From Parcubacteria group bacterium Gr01-1014_72 (GTDB lineage Bacteria > Patescibacteriota > Minisyncoccia > Phycocordibacterales > VMFH01), in NCBI GenBank assembly GCA_007375925.1, contig VMFH01000020.1, positions 1 through 11,559 on the forward strand: a stretch of 11,559 nt of DNA, written 5' to 3'. The notes under the pieces were generated by a model. It was given only the letters and a program-made list of their open reading frames with translations, ran no database searches and was not told where the DNA came from. Made by a program: the position numbers and the translations under genes. Of the stretch, positions 6,114 through 11,559 are shown piece after piece. Each line of letters opens with the position of its first letter. Position 1 is the first letter of the stretch.

Positions 6114-7136
6114 ATGCCTCCCGAACAATTTTTCATTCACGATGCGCCGACCGGCGGTGTGGCGACTCCAGAAGTACGAAAGGCGCCGTGCGTCCGCTGT
6201 TTTGTGTTGGGAACAGTCCTCGTGCTTCTCATTCTCTACCTCACCGTTCACTTTCTTTTTCTCCGAGCTCCCACTGATTTTCCCCGCGAGGCATTTGTCC
6301 GAATTTCAGCGGGAACTTCGCTCTCGGCAATTGCCGACAACCTCTCCGAGCGCGGCATTATCCGTTCGCGATTCTTTTTCAAGTCTTTCGGTATTCTCTT
6401 CGGCGGTACGCGTGGGGCAGATGCGGGTGATTACTACTTTGAACGACCGATAAGCATCCCGCGCGTGGCATGGCGTATTGCGCGCGGGAACTACCACCTT
6501 GTTCCAATCCGTGTCACCGTGCCGGAGGGAACAAATGTGCTTGAGATGACGAAGCTCCTCGCCGGGAAGCTGCCAAGTTTCAATGAGGAAGAATTTCTCC
6601 GCCTCGCTGACGACCGCGAAGGGCATCTCTTCCCCGATACCTACTTCTTCCTGCCGAACGTAGGAGCGGAGGAAATTGTCGGGGAGATGCGAGAGAACTT
6701 TGAGAAGAAGCTGTTGCCGCTCTCCGCCGACATTGCCGCTTTCGGAAAGTCGCTTTCGGACATTGTGATTTTGGCATCCTTGCTTGAGGAGGAGGCGCGA
6801 ACGACCAACACGCGCCGCACCATTGCCGGCATCCTCTGGAAGCGCCTTGCGATCGGTATGCCGATGCAGGTTGATGCGGCATTTGCGAAGGTGAACGGGA
6901 AAAACACATACCAACTGACCGAGGACGACCTGAAGACTGACCATCCCTACAACACCTATACGCGCGCAGGACTTCCTCCAGGCCCGATTACGAATCCGGG
7001 GATTGATGCACTTCACGCAGCGCTCCGCCCGGTGGAAACGGACTGGCTGTACTACCTTTCAGATAGTGACGGTAATATGCACTACGCGCGGACGCATGAC
7101 GGACACCTTCGGAATAAGCGTTTGTATATACGCTGA
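6114..7136 (+). CDS. mltG: Endolytic transglycosylase MltG (YceG-like)
   Basis: A 340-residue membrane-bound lytic transglycosylase that cuts nascent peptidoglycan strands and terminates glycan elongation. After a short cytoplasmic tail there is a transmembrane helix at about 30-50 (FVLGTVLVLLILYLTVHFLF). A LysM-like region follows (SAGTSLSAIADNLSERGII, around 66-84), and the YceG domain fills the rest. Recognisable family motifs are EGHLFPDTYFF (169-179), ASLLEEEAR (221-229) with Glu225 at the catalytic position, PYNTYTRAGLPPGPITNPG (278-296) and the terminal YYLSDSDGNMHYARTHDGH. All expected motifs are intact, so I expect an active enzyme. The ATG at 6114 is the first start after an in-frame stop at 6096. 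It has neither a Shine-Dalgarno sequence nor a near -10, so it may be cotranscribed with the 4722 gene across the repeat element. Confidence 0.95.
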   Translation: MPPEQFFIHDAPTGGVATPEVRKAPCVRCFVLGTVLVLLILYLTVHFLFLRAPTDFPREAFVRISAGTSLSAIADNLSERGIIRSRFFFKSFGILFGGTRGADAGDYYFERPISIPRVAWRIARGNYHLVPIRVTVPEGTNVLEMTKLLAGKLPSFNEEEFLRLADDREGHLFPDTYFFLPNVGAEEIVGEMRENFEKKLLPLSADIAAFGKSLSDIVILASLLEEEARTTNTRRTIAGILWKRLAIGMPMQVDAAFAKVNGKNTYQLTEDDLKTDHPYNTYTRAGLPPGPITNPGIDALHAALRPVETDWLYYLSDSDGNMHYARTHDGHLRNKRLYIR

Positions 7137-7170
7137 TTTCGGCGGGAGAGATGTCTCGACCCCCCTCAAA

Positions 7171-7198
7171 TTGACAGTGGGGCCCAGTCCGATACACT
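7171..7198 (+). promoter_or_regulatory. Promoter of the 7231 gene
   Basis: Consensus TTGACA (7171-7176), a 16-bp spacer and TACACT (7193-7198). The predicted transcript starts near 7205 and includes the AGGAGG at 7221-7226. This is the only gene here with a conventional promoter plus a Shine-Dalgarno leader. Confidence 0.6.
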
Positions 7199-7230
7199 GG
7201 AAGGCAGTCAACCGGAAGAAAGGAGGACGT

Positions 7231-7665
7231 GTGAAAGAAAGAGCACAATTCTCAAAGAGAGGAAGTTATATGAAGCCCTTTTCCCATCATCGCGCGATCG
7301 ATTGGAACGACGGGAAAACGGAAGAGAGAACGCCTCGCCACTATACTCCGGAGCAGTTCCGTGCACGTGTACAGACGGGAGCCGCGTTCCTTGAACGACA
7401 GGGTATAGACTGGCGCGCAAAAGTGCGGGAGGCGGGCGAGAACTTTACCATGGCGGACGGCAGGCGCGATATTTTGGCGATCTGTTTTCCAAGCGAAGGG
7501 CTCGGAGGGTTTTATCAAGTCGTCACGCGTTTTGAACTGTTTGGTGGAGAGGTCTTTGACCTCGGGTTTGCACTCCGTCTTCGTGACCAGGAAGGATACT
7601 CCGTACTTACCAAGACGTGGCGCCTCCTCGCCGAGGAAGGGTTGGAGCGCGCTCCACCATCTTGA
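7231..7665 (+). CDS. Small hypothetical protein with Shine-Dalgarno start
   Basis: I do not recognise this 144-residue protein. It is soluble, with no membrane segment. The N-terminal part is basic and polar; the C-terminal half is mixed alpha/beta (ILAICFPSEGLGGFYQVVTR, FELFGGEVFDLGFALRLRD). Two starts compete. GTG at 7231 follows a perfect AGGAGG at a short 4-nt spacing. ATG at 7270 follows GAGAGG at a 7-nt spacing and would give 131 residues (MKPFSHHRAIDWNDG). I chose 7231 for the stronger ribosome-binding site, but 7270 is nearly as likely. The promoter at 7171-7198 and the terminator at 7703-7734 make it a single-gene transcript. Having both a 5' leader and a ribosome-binding site sets it apart from its neighbours, and may mean stronger or separately controlled translation. 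Confidence 0.75.
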   Translation: MKERAQFSKRGSYMKPFSHHRAIDWNDGKTEERTPRHYTPEQFRARVQTGAAFLERQGIDWRAKVREAGENFTMADGRRDILAICFPSEGLGGFYQVVTRFELFGGEVFDLGFALRLRDQEGYSVLTKTWRLLAEEGLERAPPS

Positions 7666-7683
7666 TGTAGGTGGATTATGCGT

Positions 7684-7734
7684 GTGGAGGGTTCCCTCGG
7701 AACCCTCCACTTCTTTAAGTGAGGGCCGTTTTTT
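7684..7734 (+). terminator. Terminator region with two overlapping hairpins
   Basis: Hairpin A is a perfect 12-bp stem, gtggagggttcc/ggaaccctccac (7684-7695 with 7699-7710), with a 3-nt loop. Hairpin B pairs ccct-c-cactt with aagtg-aggg (7703-7725) and is followed by ccg and six T at 7729-7734. B is the likely terminator of the 7231 gene. A and B share 7703-7710 and cannot form together. Confidence 0.7.
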
Positions 7735-7745
7735 CCTCGCCAAAG

Positions 7746-7774
7746 AAAAAAGCCGAGCGGCGAAGCTCGGCTTT
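7746..7774 (-). terminator. Rho-independent terminator for the minus strand
   Basis: A perfect 10-bp stem, aaagccgagc/gctcggcttt (7749-7758 with 7765-7774), with a 6-nt loop. On the minus strand the stem runs into TTTTTTCTTT (plus-strand A-rich tract from 7742). It lies 15 bp beyond the stop of the minus-strand ORF at 7790-7954. Confidence 0.75.
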
Positions 7775-7789
7775 AAGTTGAAGAGTATC

Positions 7790-7954
7790 TCAAATGAGAC
7801 CCCTTGATCCTGCCAAAGATTTTGCTCTTACTCGATCGCGAGCATCCGATCTGGCAGTGATTCCGGGCAGCATTCGCTCCCACTGCTTGACAAAATCAAT
7901 TCCTTGGAGAGTCGCCCGCGCCCGCGCAAGCGCTCGTTTCTGCCGTGAGGTCAT
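7790..7954 (-). CDS. Small basic hypothetical protein
   Basis: A 54-residue ORF starting MTSRQKRALARARATLQGID, rich in Arg and Lys and probably helical. I do not recognise it. Three facts support it as a gene despite its size: a good minus-strand terminator follows the stop by 15 bp; a -10-like TATATG (plus-strand 7961-7966) ends 6 nt before the chosen ATG, as in the neighbouring genes; and the region would otherwise be an unexplained gap between two transcription units. An ATG three codons upstream (7961-7963) lies inside that -10 and would give MKKM; longer starts are possible up to 7987. It is divergent from mnmA. Nucleic-acid binding is possible from the charge alone, but that is inference. 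Confidence 0.5.
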   Translation of the reverse strand: MTSRQKRALARARATLQGIDFVKQWERMLPGITARSDARDRVRAKSLAGSRGLI

Positions 7955-7960
7955 TTTTTT

Positions 7961-7966
7961 CATATA
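7961..7966 (-). promoter_or_regulatory. -10 hexamer for the minus-strand small gene
   Basis: On the minus strand GTG-TATATG is followed by six A and then the ATG at 7954. The arrangement matches the leaderless pattern of the neighbouring plus-strand genes. No good -35 is visible. Confidence 0.35.
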
Positions 7967-7991
7967 CACTTTCGTTGAGCTTCTCATCTCA

Positions 7992-8000
7992 TGCTATCAT
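7992..8000 (+). promoter_or_regulatory. Extended -10 promoter of mnmA
   Basis: TG-C-TATCAT (7992-8000) ends 7 nt before the mnmA ATG at 8008. There is no room for a Shine-Dalgarno leader, so transcription probably begins at or next to the start codon. Confidence 0.6.
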
Positions 8001-8007
8001 CCGAACT

Positions 8008-9120
8008 ATGAGCGGTCAAAAGAAAAAGGTTTTTGTCGGTCTGTCGGGCGGAGTGGACAGCTCTGTTTCTGCGGCCTTGCTCAAAAAAGCAGGTTACGAT
8101 GTCACAGGGGTTTTCATAAAGGTCTGGTCGCCGGATTTTTTGGAGTGCTCATGGAAAGACGACCGATTGGACGCGATGCGCGTCGCGGCACACTTTAGGA
8201 TTCCGTTCAAGACGCTTGATCTGGAGGAAGAGTATAAGCGCGACGTTGTTGATTACATGATTCGTGAATATAAAACGGGACGGACGCCGAACCCCGACGT
8301 CTTTTGCAATAAGCACATCAAGTTTGGCGCCTTTTACAAGTGGGCGCTTTCACACGGGGCGGATTTTGTGGCAACGGGACACTACGCCCAAATCATGGAA
8401 CATAAAACATGGAACATGGAACACAGAAAAAGTTCAGATGTTTCAAGTTTCATGCTTCAGGTTTCAAGAGATTTAGAGAAAGACCAATCTTATTTCTTAT
8501 GGCAAATAAGGAAAGAGCAATTGCCTCACATTCTTTTTCCAGTGGGTGGGATGAAAAAGACCGAGGTGCGCAAGCTCGCGAAGAAGTTCGGCCTCATCAC
8601 GGCAAAGAAGAAAGACAGCCAAGGACTCTGTTTCCTCGGAAAAGTTGATATGAAGGAGTTTTTGTCGCACTACATTACACCAAAAAAAGGAGCGGTTCTT
8701 GATAGGGCGGGCACGATTATAGGTGAACACGACGGGGCTTTTTTCTTCACCATCGGACAGCGGCACGGGTTTCGGATTGCCAAGCAGTCCTCTGATGACG
8801 CACCGAGGTATGTCATAGCAAAGAACGTAGCGCATAACACGATCACTGTTGCCGCGAAGAATCTATCGGGGACGTTTGATTCTTCCACAAAGGAGGTTTT
8901 GATTTCGGACGTGAATTGGCTTGGTGACGAGCCCCCTCATCTCTCGGTAATTTATGCCGCACGTGTTCGGTATCGCCAACCATTGCAAAGATGCAGAGTT
9001 GAGAGTAGAGAATCCAACTTCGCAATTTTTTTTGAAGAACCGCAGACGGCAGTGGCGGGGCAGTCACTCGTTCTCTATGATGGAGAAACACTCCTTGGCG
9101 GGGGCACTACACAGCTGTGA
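8008..9120 (+). CDS. mnmA: tRNA-specific 2-thiouridylase MnmA with repeat-derived insertion
   Basis: Cytoplasmic enzyme that thiolates U34 of tRNA-Lys, -Glu and -Gln, activating the base with ATP and taking sulfur from a persulfide donor. The 370-residue protein shows the PP-loop GLSGGVDSSV (11-20), the catalytic Cys100 in NPDVFCNKHIKFG, the ATGHYA segment (122-127), the second catalytic Cys208 in SQGLCFLGKVDMKEF, FFFTIGQRHGF (245-255) and a C-terminal beta-barrel ending in LYDGETLLGGG. Residues about 130-155 (MEHKTWNMEHR through MLQVSRD) are an insertion encoded by a heptamer repeat. It sits between ATGHYAQI and KDQSYFLWQI, which in the family are joined by a short loop. ATG 8008 fits the family N-terminus and the -10 seven nt upstream; longer in-frame starts back to 7945 have no support. 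Confidence 0.96.
   Translation: MSGQKKKVFVGLSGGVDSSVSAALLKKAGYDVTGVFIKVWSPDFLECSWKDDRLDAMRVAAHFRIPFKTLDLEEEYKRDVVDYMIREYKTGRTPNPDVFCNKHIKFGAFYKWALSHGADFVATGHYAQIMEHKTWNMEHRKSSDVSSFMLQVSRDLEKDQSYFLWQIRKEQLPHILFPVGGMKKTEVRKLAKKFGLITAKKKDSQGLCFLGKVDMKEFLSHYITPKKGAVLDRAGTIIGEHDGAFFFTIGQRHGFRIAKQSSDDAPRYVIAKNVAHNTITVAAKNLSGTFDSSTKEVLISDVNWLGDEPPHLSVIYAARVRYRQPLQRCRVESRESNFAIFFEEPQTAVAGQSLVLYDGETLLGGGTTQL
8394..8468 (+). repeat. CATGGAA heptamer element, imperfect inverted repeat, inside mnmA
   Basis: Four heptamers (catggaa, cataaaa, catggaa, catggaa; 8394-8421) are followed by reverse-oriented relatives (8439-8468, cttgaaa-type on the minus strand). By hand alignment, 8394-8423 and the reverse complement of 8439-8468 agree at 23 of 30 positions, across a 15-nt loop. 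Read in frame, the left arm gives MEHKTWN and MEHR, the same peptide pattern as TEHRAWS in the leuS array. Confidence 0.85.
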
Positions 9121-9126
9121 TATACT
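9118..9126 (+). promoter_or_regulatory. Extended -10 promoter overlapping the mnmA stop codon
   Basis: TG-A-TATACT (9118-9126): the TGA stop of mnmA supplies the extended -10 TG. The hexamer ends 7 nt before the ATG at 9134. This suggests the nuclease gene has its own leaderless transcript despite lying only 13 bp after mnmA. Confidence 0.6.
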
Positions 9127-9133
9127 CATCGTC

Positions 9134-9988
9134 ATGAGCGAGCAGACTGAAATCATGAAGTCCGACGGGATGCGGGAACCGTTCAATCACGAAAAGCTCC
9201 TCTCCTCAATCACACGGGCTGGCGCGTCACGGGACACTGCAGAGAAAATCGCCGCGCACCTTGAGCGTAATGAGCTCCATGACGGTATCACCTCAAGGGA
9301 AATTTTTGAGCACGCACTCGCCCTTCTGGGGAAAACGCGCTCCCATGCCGCCGGCAGGTACTCGCTCAAGCGCGCCGTTGCGGCATTTGGGCCATCAGGC
9401 TTTCCATTTGAAAAGTTTGTCGGTGAGCTCTTTCGGACGCGCGGGTTTACGGTTGAGACGAACAGAATAGTGCGGGGACAGTGCGCAGAGCATGAAATTG
9501 ATGTCGTCGCATGGAACGATGCACGGCTCATCTTCATTGAGGCGAAGTTCCACAATGAGCTTGGCCTCAAGTCCGACCTCAAGGTTGCGCTCTATGTGAA
9601 GGCGCGCTTTGATGATCTCCTCAATGCTCCCGTCCCGTGGGGAAGACCGGGACTGACGCGCGAGATGTTCCTCGTTACCAATACGAAATTTTCCGAAACG
9701 GCAGTTTCATACGCGGCGTGCGCCGGCATTTCGCTACTAGGATGGAATGAGCCGGTGAAGGGCAACCTCCATGACATGATTGAAACGGCAGAGCTTCATC
9801 CGATTACGTCACTCGGGACGCTCACCTCCTCCGAGAAGGCGAGACTTTTTGAGCGGGGTGTTGTGCTTTGTAAGACCGTTGCGGAGCATGAGGAAATTCT
9901 CGGTGAAATAGGCCTTGATTCAGAACGGCGAAAGCGCGTGCGTGAGGAGGCAGAACGGGTGTGCCACGCAGTCATTACTGCGGAATGA
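9134..9988 (+). CDS. ATP-cone plus PD-(D/E)XK restriction-endonuclease-like protein
   Basis: A 284-residue soluble protein with two recognisable parts. Residues about 5-87 resemble an ATP-cone, the nucleotide-binding regulatory domain of ribonucleotide reductases and NrdR (HEKLLSSITRAGASRDTAEKI, then GITSREIFEHALALLG and AAGRYSLKRAV). Residues about 91-205 look like a PD-(D/E)XK fold of the Mrr/restriction-endonuclease-like type: FEKFVGELFRTRGF, Asp123 in HEIDVVAW and the E-x-K of FIEAKFH (136-138), then a core strand ending MFLVTNTKFS. The C-terminus is helical. The catalytic triad appears intact. The family is widespread in Bacteroidetes and Patescibacteria and its role is unsettled. No methyltransferase is adjacent, so a classical restriction system is not supported. 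Nucleotide-controlled DNA cleavage or repair is inference. The ATG at 9134 is supported by the -10 seven nt upstream. Confidence 0.8.
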   Translation: MSEQTEIMKSDGMREPFNHEKLLSSITRAGASRDTAEKIAAHLERNELHDGITSREIFEHALALLGKTRSHAAGRYSLKRAVAAFGPSGFPFEKFVGELFRTRGFTVETNRIVRGQCAEHEIDVVAWNDARLIFIEAKFHNELGLKSDLKVALYVKARFDDLLNAPVPWGRPGLTREMFLVTNTKFSETAVSYAACAGISLLGWNEPVKGNLHDMIETAELHPITSLGTLTSSEKARLFERGVVLCKTVAEHEEILGEIGLDSERRKRVREEAERVCHAVITAE

Positions 9989-10082
9989 GCGGCTTGCGAT
10001 ATACCACAGACTCAATATTCCCGCCAGTGCATCACCTCGCGTTTCGGTGTAGGATAGGCGCGTTACTTTTCATTATCAGCTT

Positions 10083-10088
10083 TAGATT
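10083..10088 (+). promoter_or_regulatory. -10 hexamer for the 10096 gene
   Basis: TAGATT ends 7 nt before the ATG at 10096. There is no TG extension and only a weak -35 region. It is the least certain example of the leaderless pattern. The rest of the 107-bp gap from 9989 shows nothing I can support. Confidence 0.35.
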
Positions 10089-10095
10089 TCAGCGT

Positions 10096-10656
10096 ATGGC
10101 AAACATGGACATGATGCCGAACCAGAAGGAGAGTGATAGCGGCGCACTCGTAACGGTCGCCATTATCGCCCTTCTCGTTGGTTTCGGAATTGGCGGATGG
10201 GTATGGCCTGGCCGCGGTGTTACGACGGTGAAGGACGGTTCCGAGGCCGAAGATGTCGGGAGCGATGAGGAGATGCGGGACGTTTTGGGGAAAAGTGGAG
10301 AGTTTATGCCGGGTACCATTGGTATGGATACGGCCGGTCCGCTCGCACTCGCGGCGGATGACCAGAGCGCAGGGGTAACAGCCTCCATTTCGTCGGTACG
10401 GCTGGATGATTTGAGCTGGATTGTCATTCACGAGGACGATGCGGGGAAGCCCGGGAGAATTCTCGGTGCGAAGCGGCTTGATGCGGGCACGCATGCTGGA
10501 GTCGTTGTGGAGCTTCTCCGCGGCACCGAGGCGGGAAAGACCTACTACGCGATGATTCACGCGGATGACGGCGACAAGGCGTTTGACCATAAGAAGGATC
10601 TTGTGCGGGTGAACGAGGGCGGCATTCCCGTTGCGGTATCATTTCAGGCGCAGTAA
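10096..10656 (+). CDS. Membrane-anchored DUF7282-like protein
   Basis: A 186-residue protein with a short polar N-terminus, one membrane helix at about 17-37 (ALVTVAIIALLVGFGIGGWV), an acidic linker (about 45-95) and an extracytoplasmic beta-rich domain. The domain carries SWIVIHEDDAGKPGRILGAK (107-126), GTHAGVVVEL and YYAMIHADDGDKAFD (150-164). These segments resemble DUF7282, a domain found in surface proteins of archaea and bacteria and of unknown function. The helix has the character of an uncleaved signal anchor, so I expect the domain outside the cell. The first ATG (10096) is used because the -10 lies 7 nt upstream; ATGs at 10105 and 10111 would only shorten the tail. A GC-rich hairpin follows the stop. 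Confidence 0.75.
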   Translation: MANMDMMPNQKESDSGALVTVAIIALLVGFGIGGWVWPGRGVTTVKDGSEAEDVGSDEEMRDVLGKSGEFMPGTIGMDTAGPLALAADDQSAGVTASISSVRLDDLSWIVIHEDDAGKPGRILGAKRLDAGTHAGVVVELLRGTEAGKTYYAMIHADDGDKAFDHKKDLVRVNEGGIPVAVSFQAQ

Positions 10657-10680
10657 TTTTTGCTGCAGAGTGAGGTGTGC

Positions 10681-10718
10681 CACGCTCCCGTCCCGCTCCT
10701 AAGCGGGACGGGGGCGTG
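10681..10718 (+). other. Strong 16-bp hairpin abutting the next promoter
   Basis: 10681-10696 pairs with 10703-10718 over 16 bp (one G-T wobble) with the loop tcctaa. No T-tract follows; instead the TG of the next extended -10 begins at the very next base. It could end the upstream transcript or act on DNA or RNA to control the 10734 gene. Confidence 0.8.
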
Positions 10719-10727
10719 TGCTATACT
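10719..10727 (+). promoter_or_regulatory. Extended -10 promoter of the 10734 gene
   Basis: TG-C-TATACT (10719-10727) ends 6 nt before the ATG at 10734. The -35 position falls inside the loop and right arm of the hairpin at 10681-10718, so the promoter probably relies on the extended -10. Confidence 0.6.
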
Positions 10728-10733
10728 TCCCCC

Positions 10734-11559
10734 ATGCCGTACGAAAAACGTTCCTGGGCGCCTCGGATCTATACGCCGGGTGCTCTCGAACCCTTCAAAA
10801 TCTCGCGTTCCAAAATTGACCTTTTCACCGAGTGTCCGCGTTGCTTTTATCTTGACGCACGCAGAGGCGTGAAGCGTCCCTCCATACCATCGTTTACGCT
10901 CAACAGCGCCGTTGACCACCTCCTCAAGAAAGAGTTTGACATTCACCGCGCACTGAACCGCCAACATCCTCTCCAGAAACAGTACAATCTGCCGCTCATG
11001 CCGTTCGCCCACCGCGATTTGGATAAGTGGCGACATAATTTCACCGGTGTTCAGCATCTCCATACGGAGACCAATCTTTTCGTTTTCGGTGCAGTTGATG
11101 ACATTTGGATCAATCCGAAGACAAAAGAGCTCCATATCGTGGACTATAAATCAACGAGCACCAATGAGCCGGTGACGCTTGAGGGAAAGTGGAAGGAAGC
11201 GTACAAGCGCCAGATGGAGGTGTACCAATGGCTCATGCGGCGGAATGGATTCACGATTTCGGATGTCGGCTACTTTGTGTACGTGAACGGGCGGAAAGAT
11301 GTTGCGGCGTTTGACGGCAAGCTGGAGTTTGATGTGCGCATTCTGCCGTATGAGGGGCGCGATGGTTGGATTGAGAAAACGCTTCTTGCGATCAAAGAGG
11401 CGCTTGAGTCCGAAACATTGCCGCCGGCAGGGAAAGAGTGTGAATACTGCACGTACCGGAAAGCGGTGATGGATGCGCTTCCTACTGGATCGGCGAAGGC
11501 GAAGTCTTCAAAAGCCCGTGAGCCCTCGCCGCAAACACTTTTTTGGGAAGGCACCTCAT
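10734..11559 (+). CDS. PD-(D/E)XK nuclease, RecB/Cas4-like, 3'-partial
   Basis: The frame stays open from ATG 10734 to the window end, at least 275 residues, with no stop seen. It has the RecB-type nuclease layout: ISRSKIDLFTECPRCFYLD (23-41) with the Cys34-x2-Cys37 pair, the acidic motif FGAVDDIWI (118-126), the catalytic core IVDYKST (135-141) and QMEVYQWLMRRNGF (160-173), the Q/Y motif of the family. A second CxxC follows, CEYCTYRK (236-243). The four cysteines could bind an iron-sulfur cluster, as in Cas4 and AddB. No cas1, cas2 or CRISPR array is nearby, so DNA repair or recombination is more likely than adaptation. Annotated Patescibacteria relatives are called simply PD-(D/E)XK nuclease family proteins. 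After about 250 the sequence is a Ala/Lys/Ser/Pro-rich tail (from SAKAKSSKAREP), and the C-terminus is not in the window. Confidence 0.85.
   Translation, partial: MPYEKRSWAPRIYTPGALEPFKISRSKIDLFTECPRCFYLDARRGVKRPSIPSFTLNSAVDHLLKKEFDIHRALNRQHPLQKQYNLPLMPFAHRDLDKWRHNFTGVQHLHTETNLFVFGAVDDIWINPKTKELHIVDYKSTSTNEPVTLEGKWKEAYKRQMEVYQWLMRRNGFTISDVGYFVYVNGRKDVAAFDGKLEFDVRILPYEGRDGWIEKTLLAIKEALESETLPPAGKECEYCTYRKAVMDALPTGSAKAKSSKAREPSPQTLFWEGTS

Noticed and set aside
8996..9009. A possible further short heptamer insertion near the mnmA 3' end (agagttg, agagtag)
   Set aside because: Only two units, and the encoded RVESRESNF fits the normal variable length of this loop. Too little to separate from chance.
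9134..9988. Restriction-modification system
   Set aside because: The nuclease-like core is present, but there is no methyltransferase or specificity subunit nearby, and the ATP-cone fusion is not typical of such systems.
1..11559. Alternative genetic code with TGA as an amino acid
   Set aside because: TGA ends leuS, mltG, mnmA and other genes at the expected family lengths, and no in-frame TGA interrupts a conserved domain.
10734..11559. Cas4 of a CRISPR-Cas adaptation module
   Set aside because: Similar nuclease motifs and CxxC pairs, but no cas1, cas2 or repeat array in the window. A general RecB-like nuclease is the safer call.

Overview
The window looks like a chromosomal segment of a Patescibacteria (Candidate Phyla Radiation) bacterium, probably of the Parcubacteria group. 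This is inferred from four things: a family of proteins resembling those beside type IV ATPases in these genomes, a sigma-region-4 plus HARE-HTH regulator, small single-copy housekeeping genes on loosely connected transcripts, and short repeats spliced in frame into essential genes. TGA is used as a normal stop. No rRNA, tRNA, CRISPR array, transposase or phage gene was seen.

Layout: an unrecognised gene cut by or starting at the left edge (2-826) ends at a good terminator (866-901). Then comes leuS (931-3537), with four repeat-derived in-frame insertions. A regulatory gap holds two promoter candidates and two small palindromes. It precedes a sigma-region-4/HARE-HTH regulator that is split by an apparent one-base frameshift (3662-4261 and 4206-4559). 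A 112-bp element with long terminal inverted repeats (4581-4692) sits before a membrane-anchored protein of the DUF8128-like kind (4722-6020). An inverted pair of heptamer repeats separates it from mltG (6114-7136). A small unknown gene (7231-7665) is the only one with a clear Shine-Dalgarno start. Convergent terminators (7684-7774) divide it from a small basic minus-strand ORF (7790-7954). On the plus strand follow mnmA (8008-9120, with another repeat insertion), an ATP-cone/PD-(D/E)XK nuclease gene (9134-9988), a membrane-anchored DUF7282-like protein (10096-10656), and a RecB/Cas4-like PD-(D/E)XK nuclease gene that runs off the right edge (10734 onward).

Two patterns cross gene boundaries. 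First, at least five short repeat arrays have 7-bp periodicity. Four lie in leuS and one in mnmA, always in variable loops and never in a catalytic motif. A sixth array is intergenic. Because 7 is not a multiple of 3, a pure heptamer array encodes the same cyclic seven-residue peptide in all three frames, and the units seen are nearly free of stops. Such arrays should therefore be easy to tolerate inside genes.

Second, most genes lack a Shine-Dalgarno sequence. Instead they have a -10 hexamer, often with an upstream TG, ending 6-7 nt before the ATG, which predicts leaderless mRNAs. The gene content is mainly translation (leuS, mnmA), cell wall (mltG), regulation and nucleic-acid processing. 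It does not form an obvious single operon or defence island.
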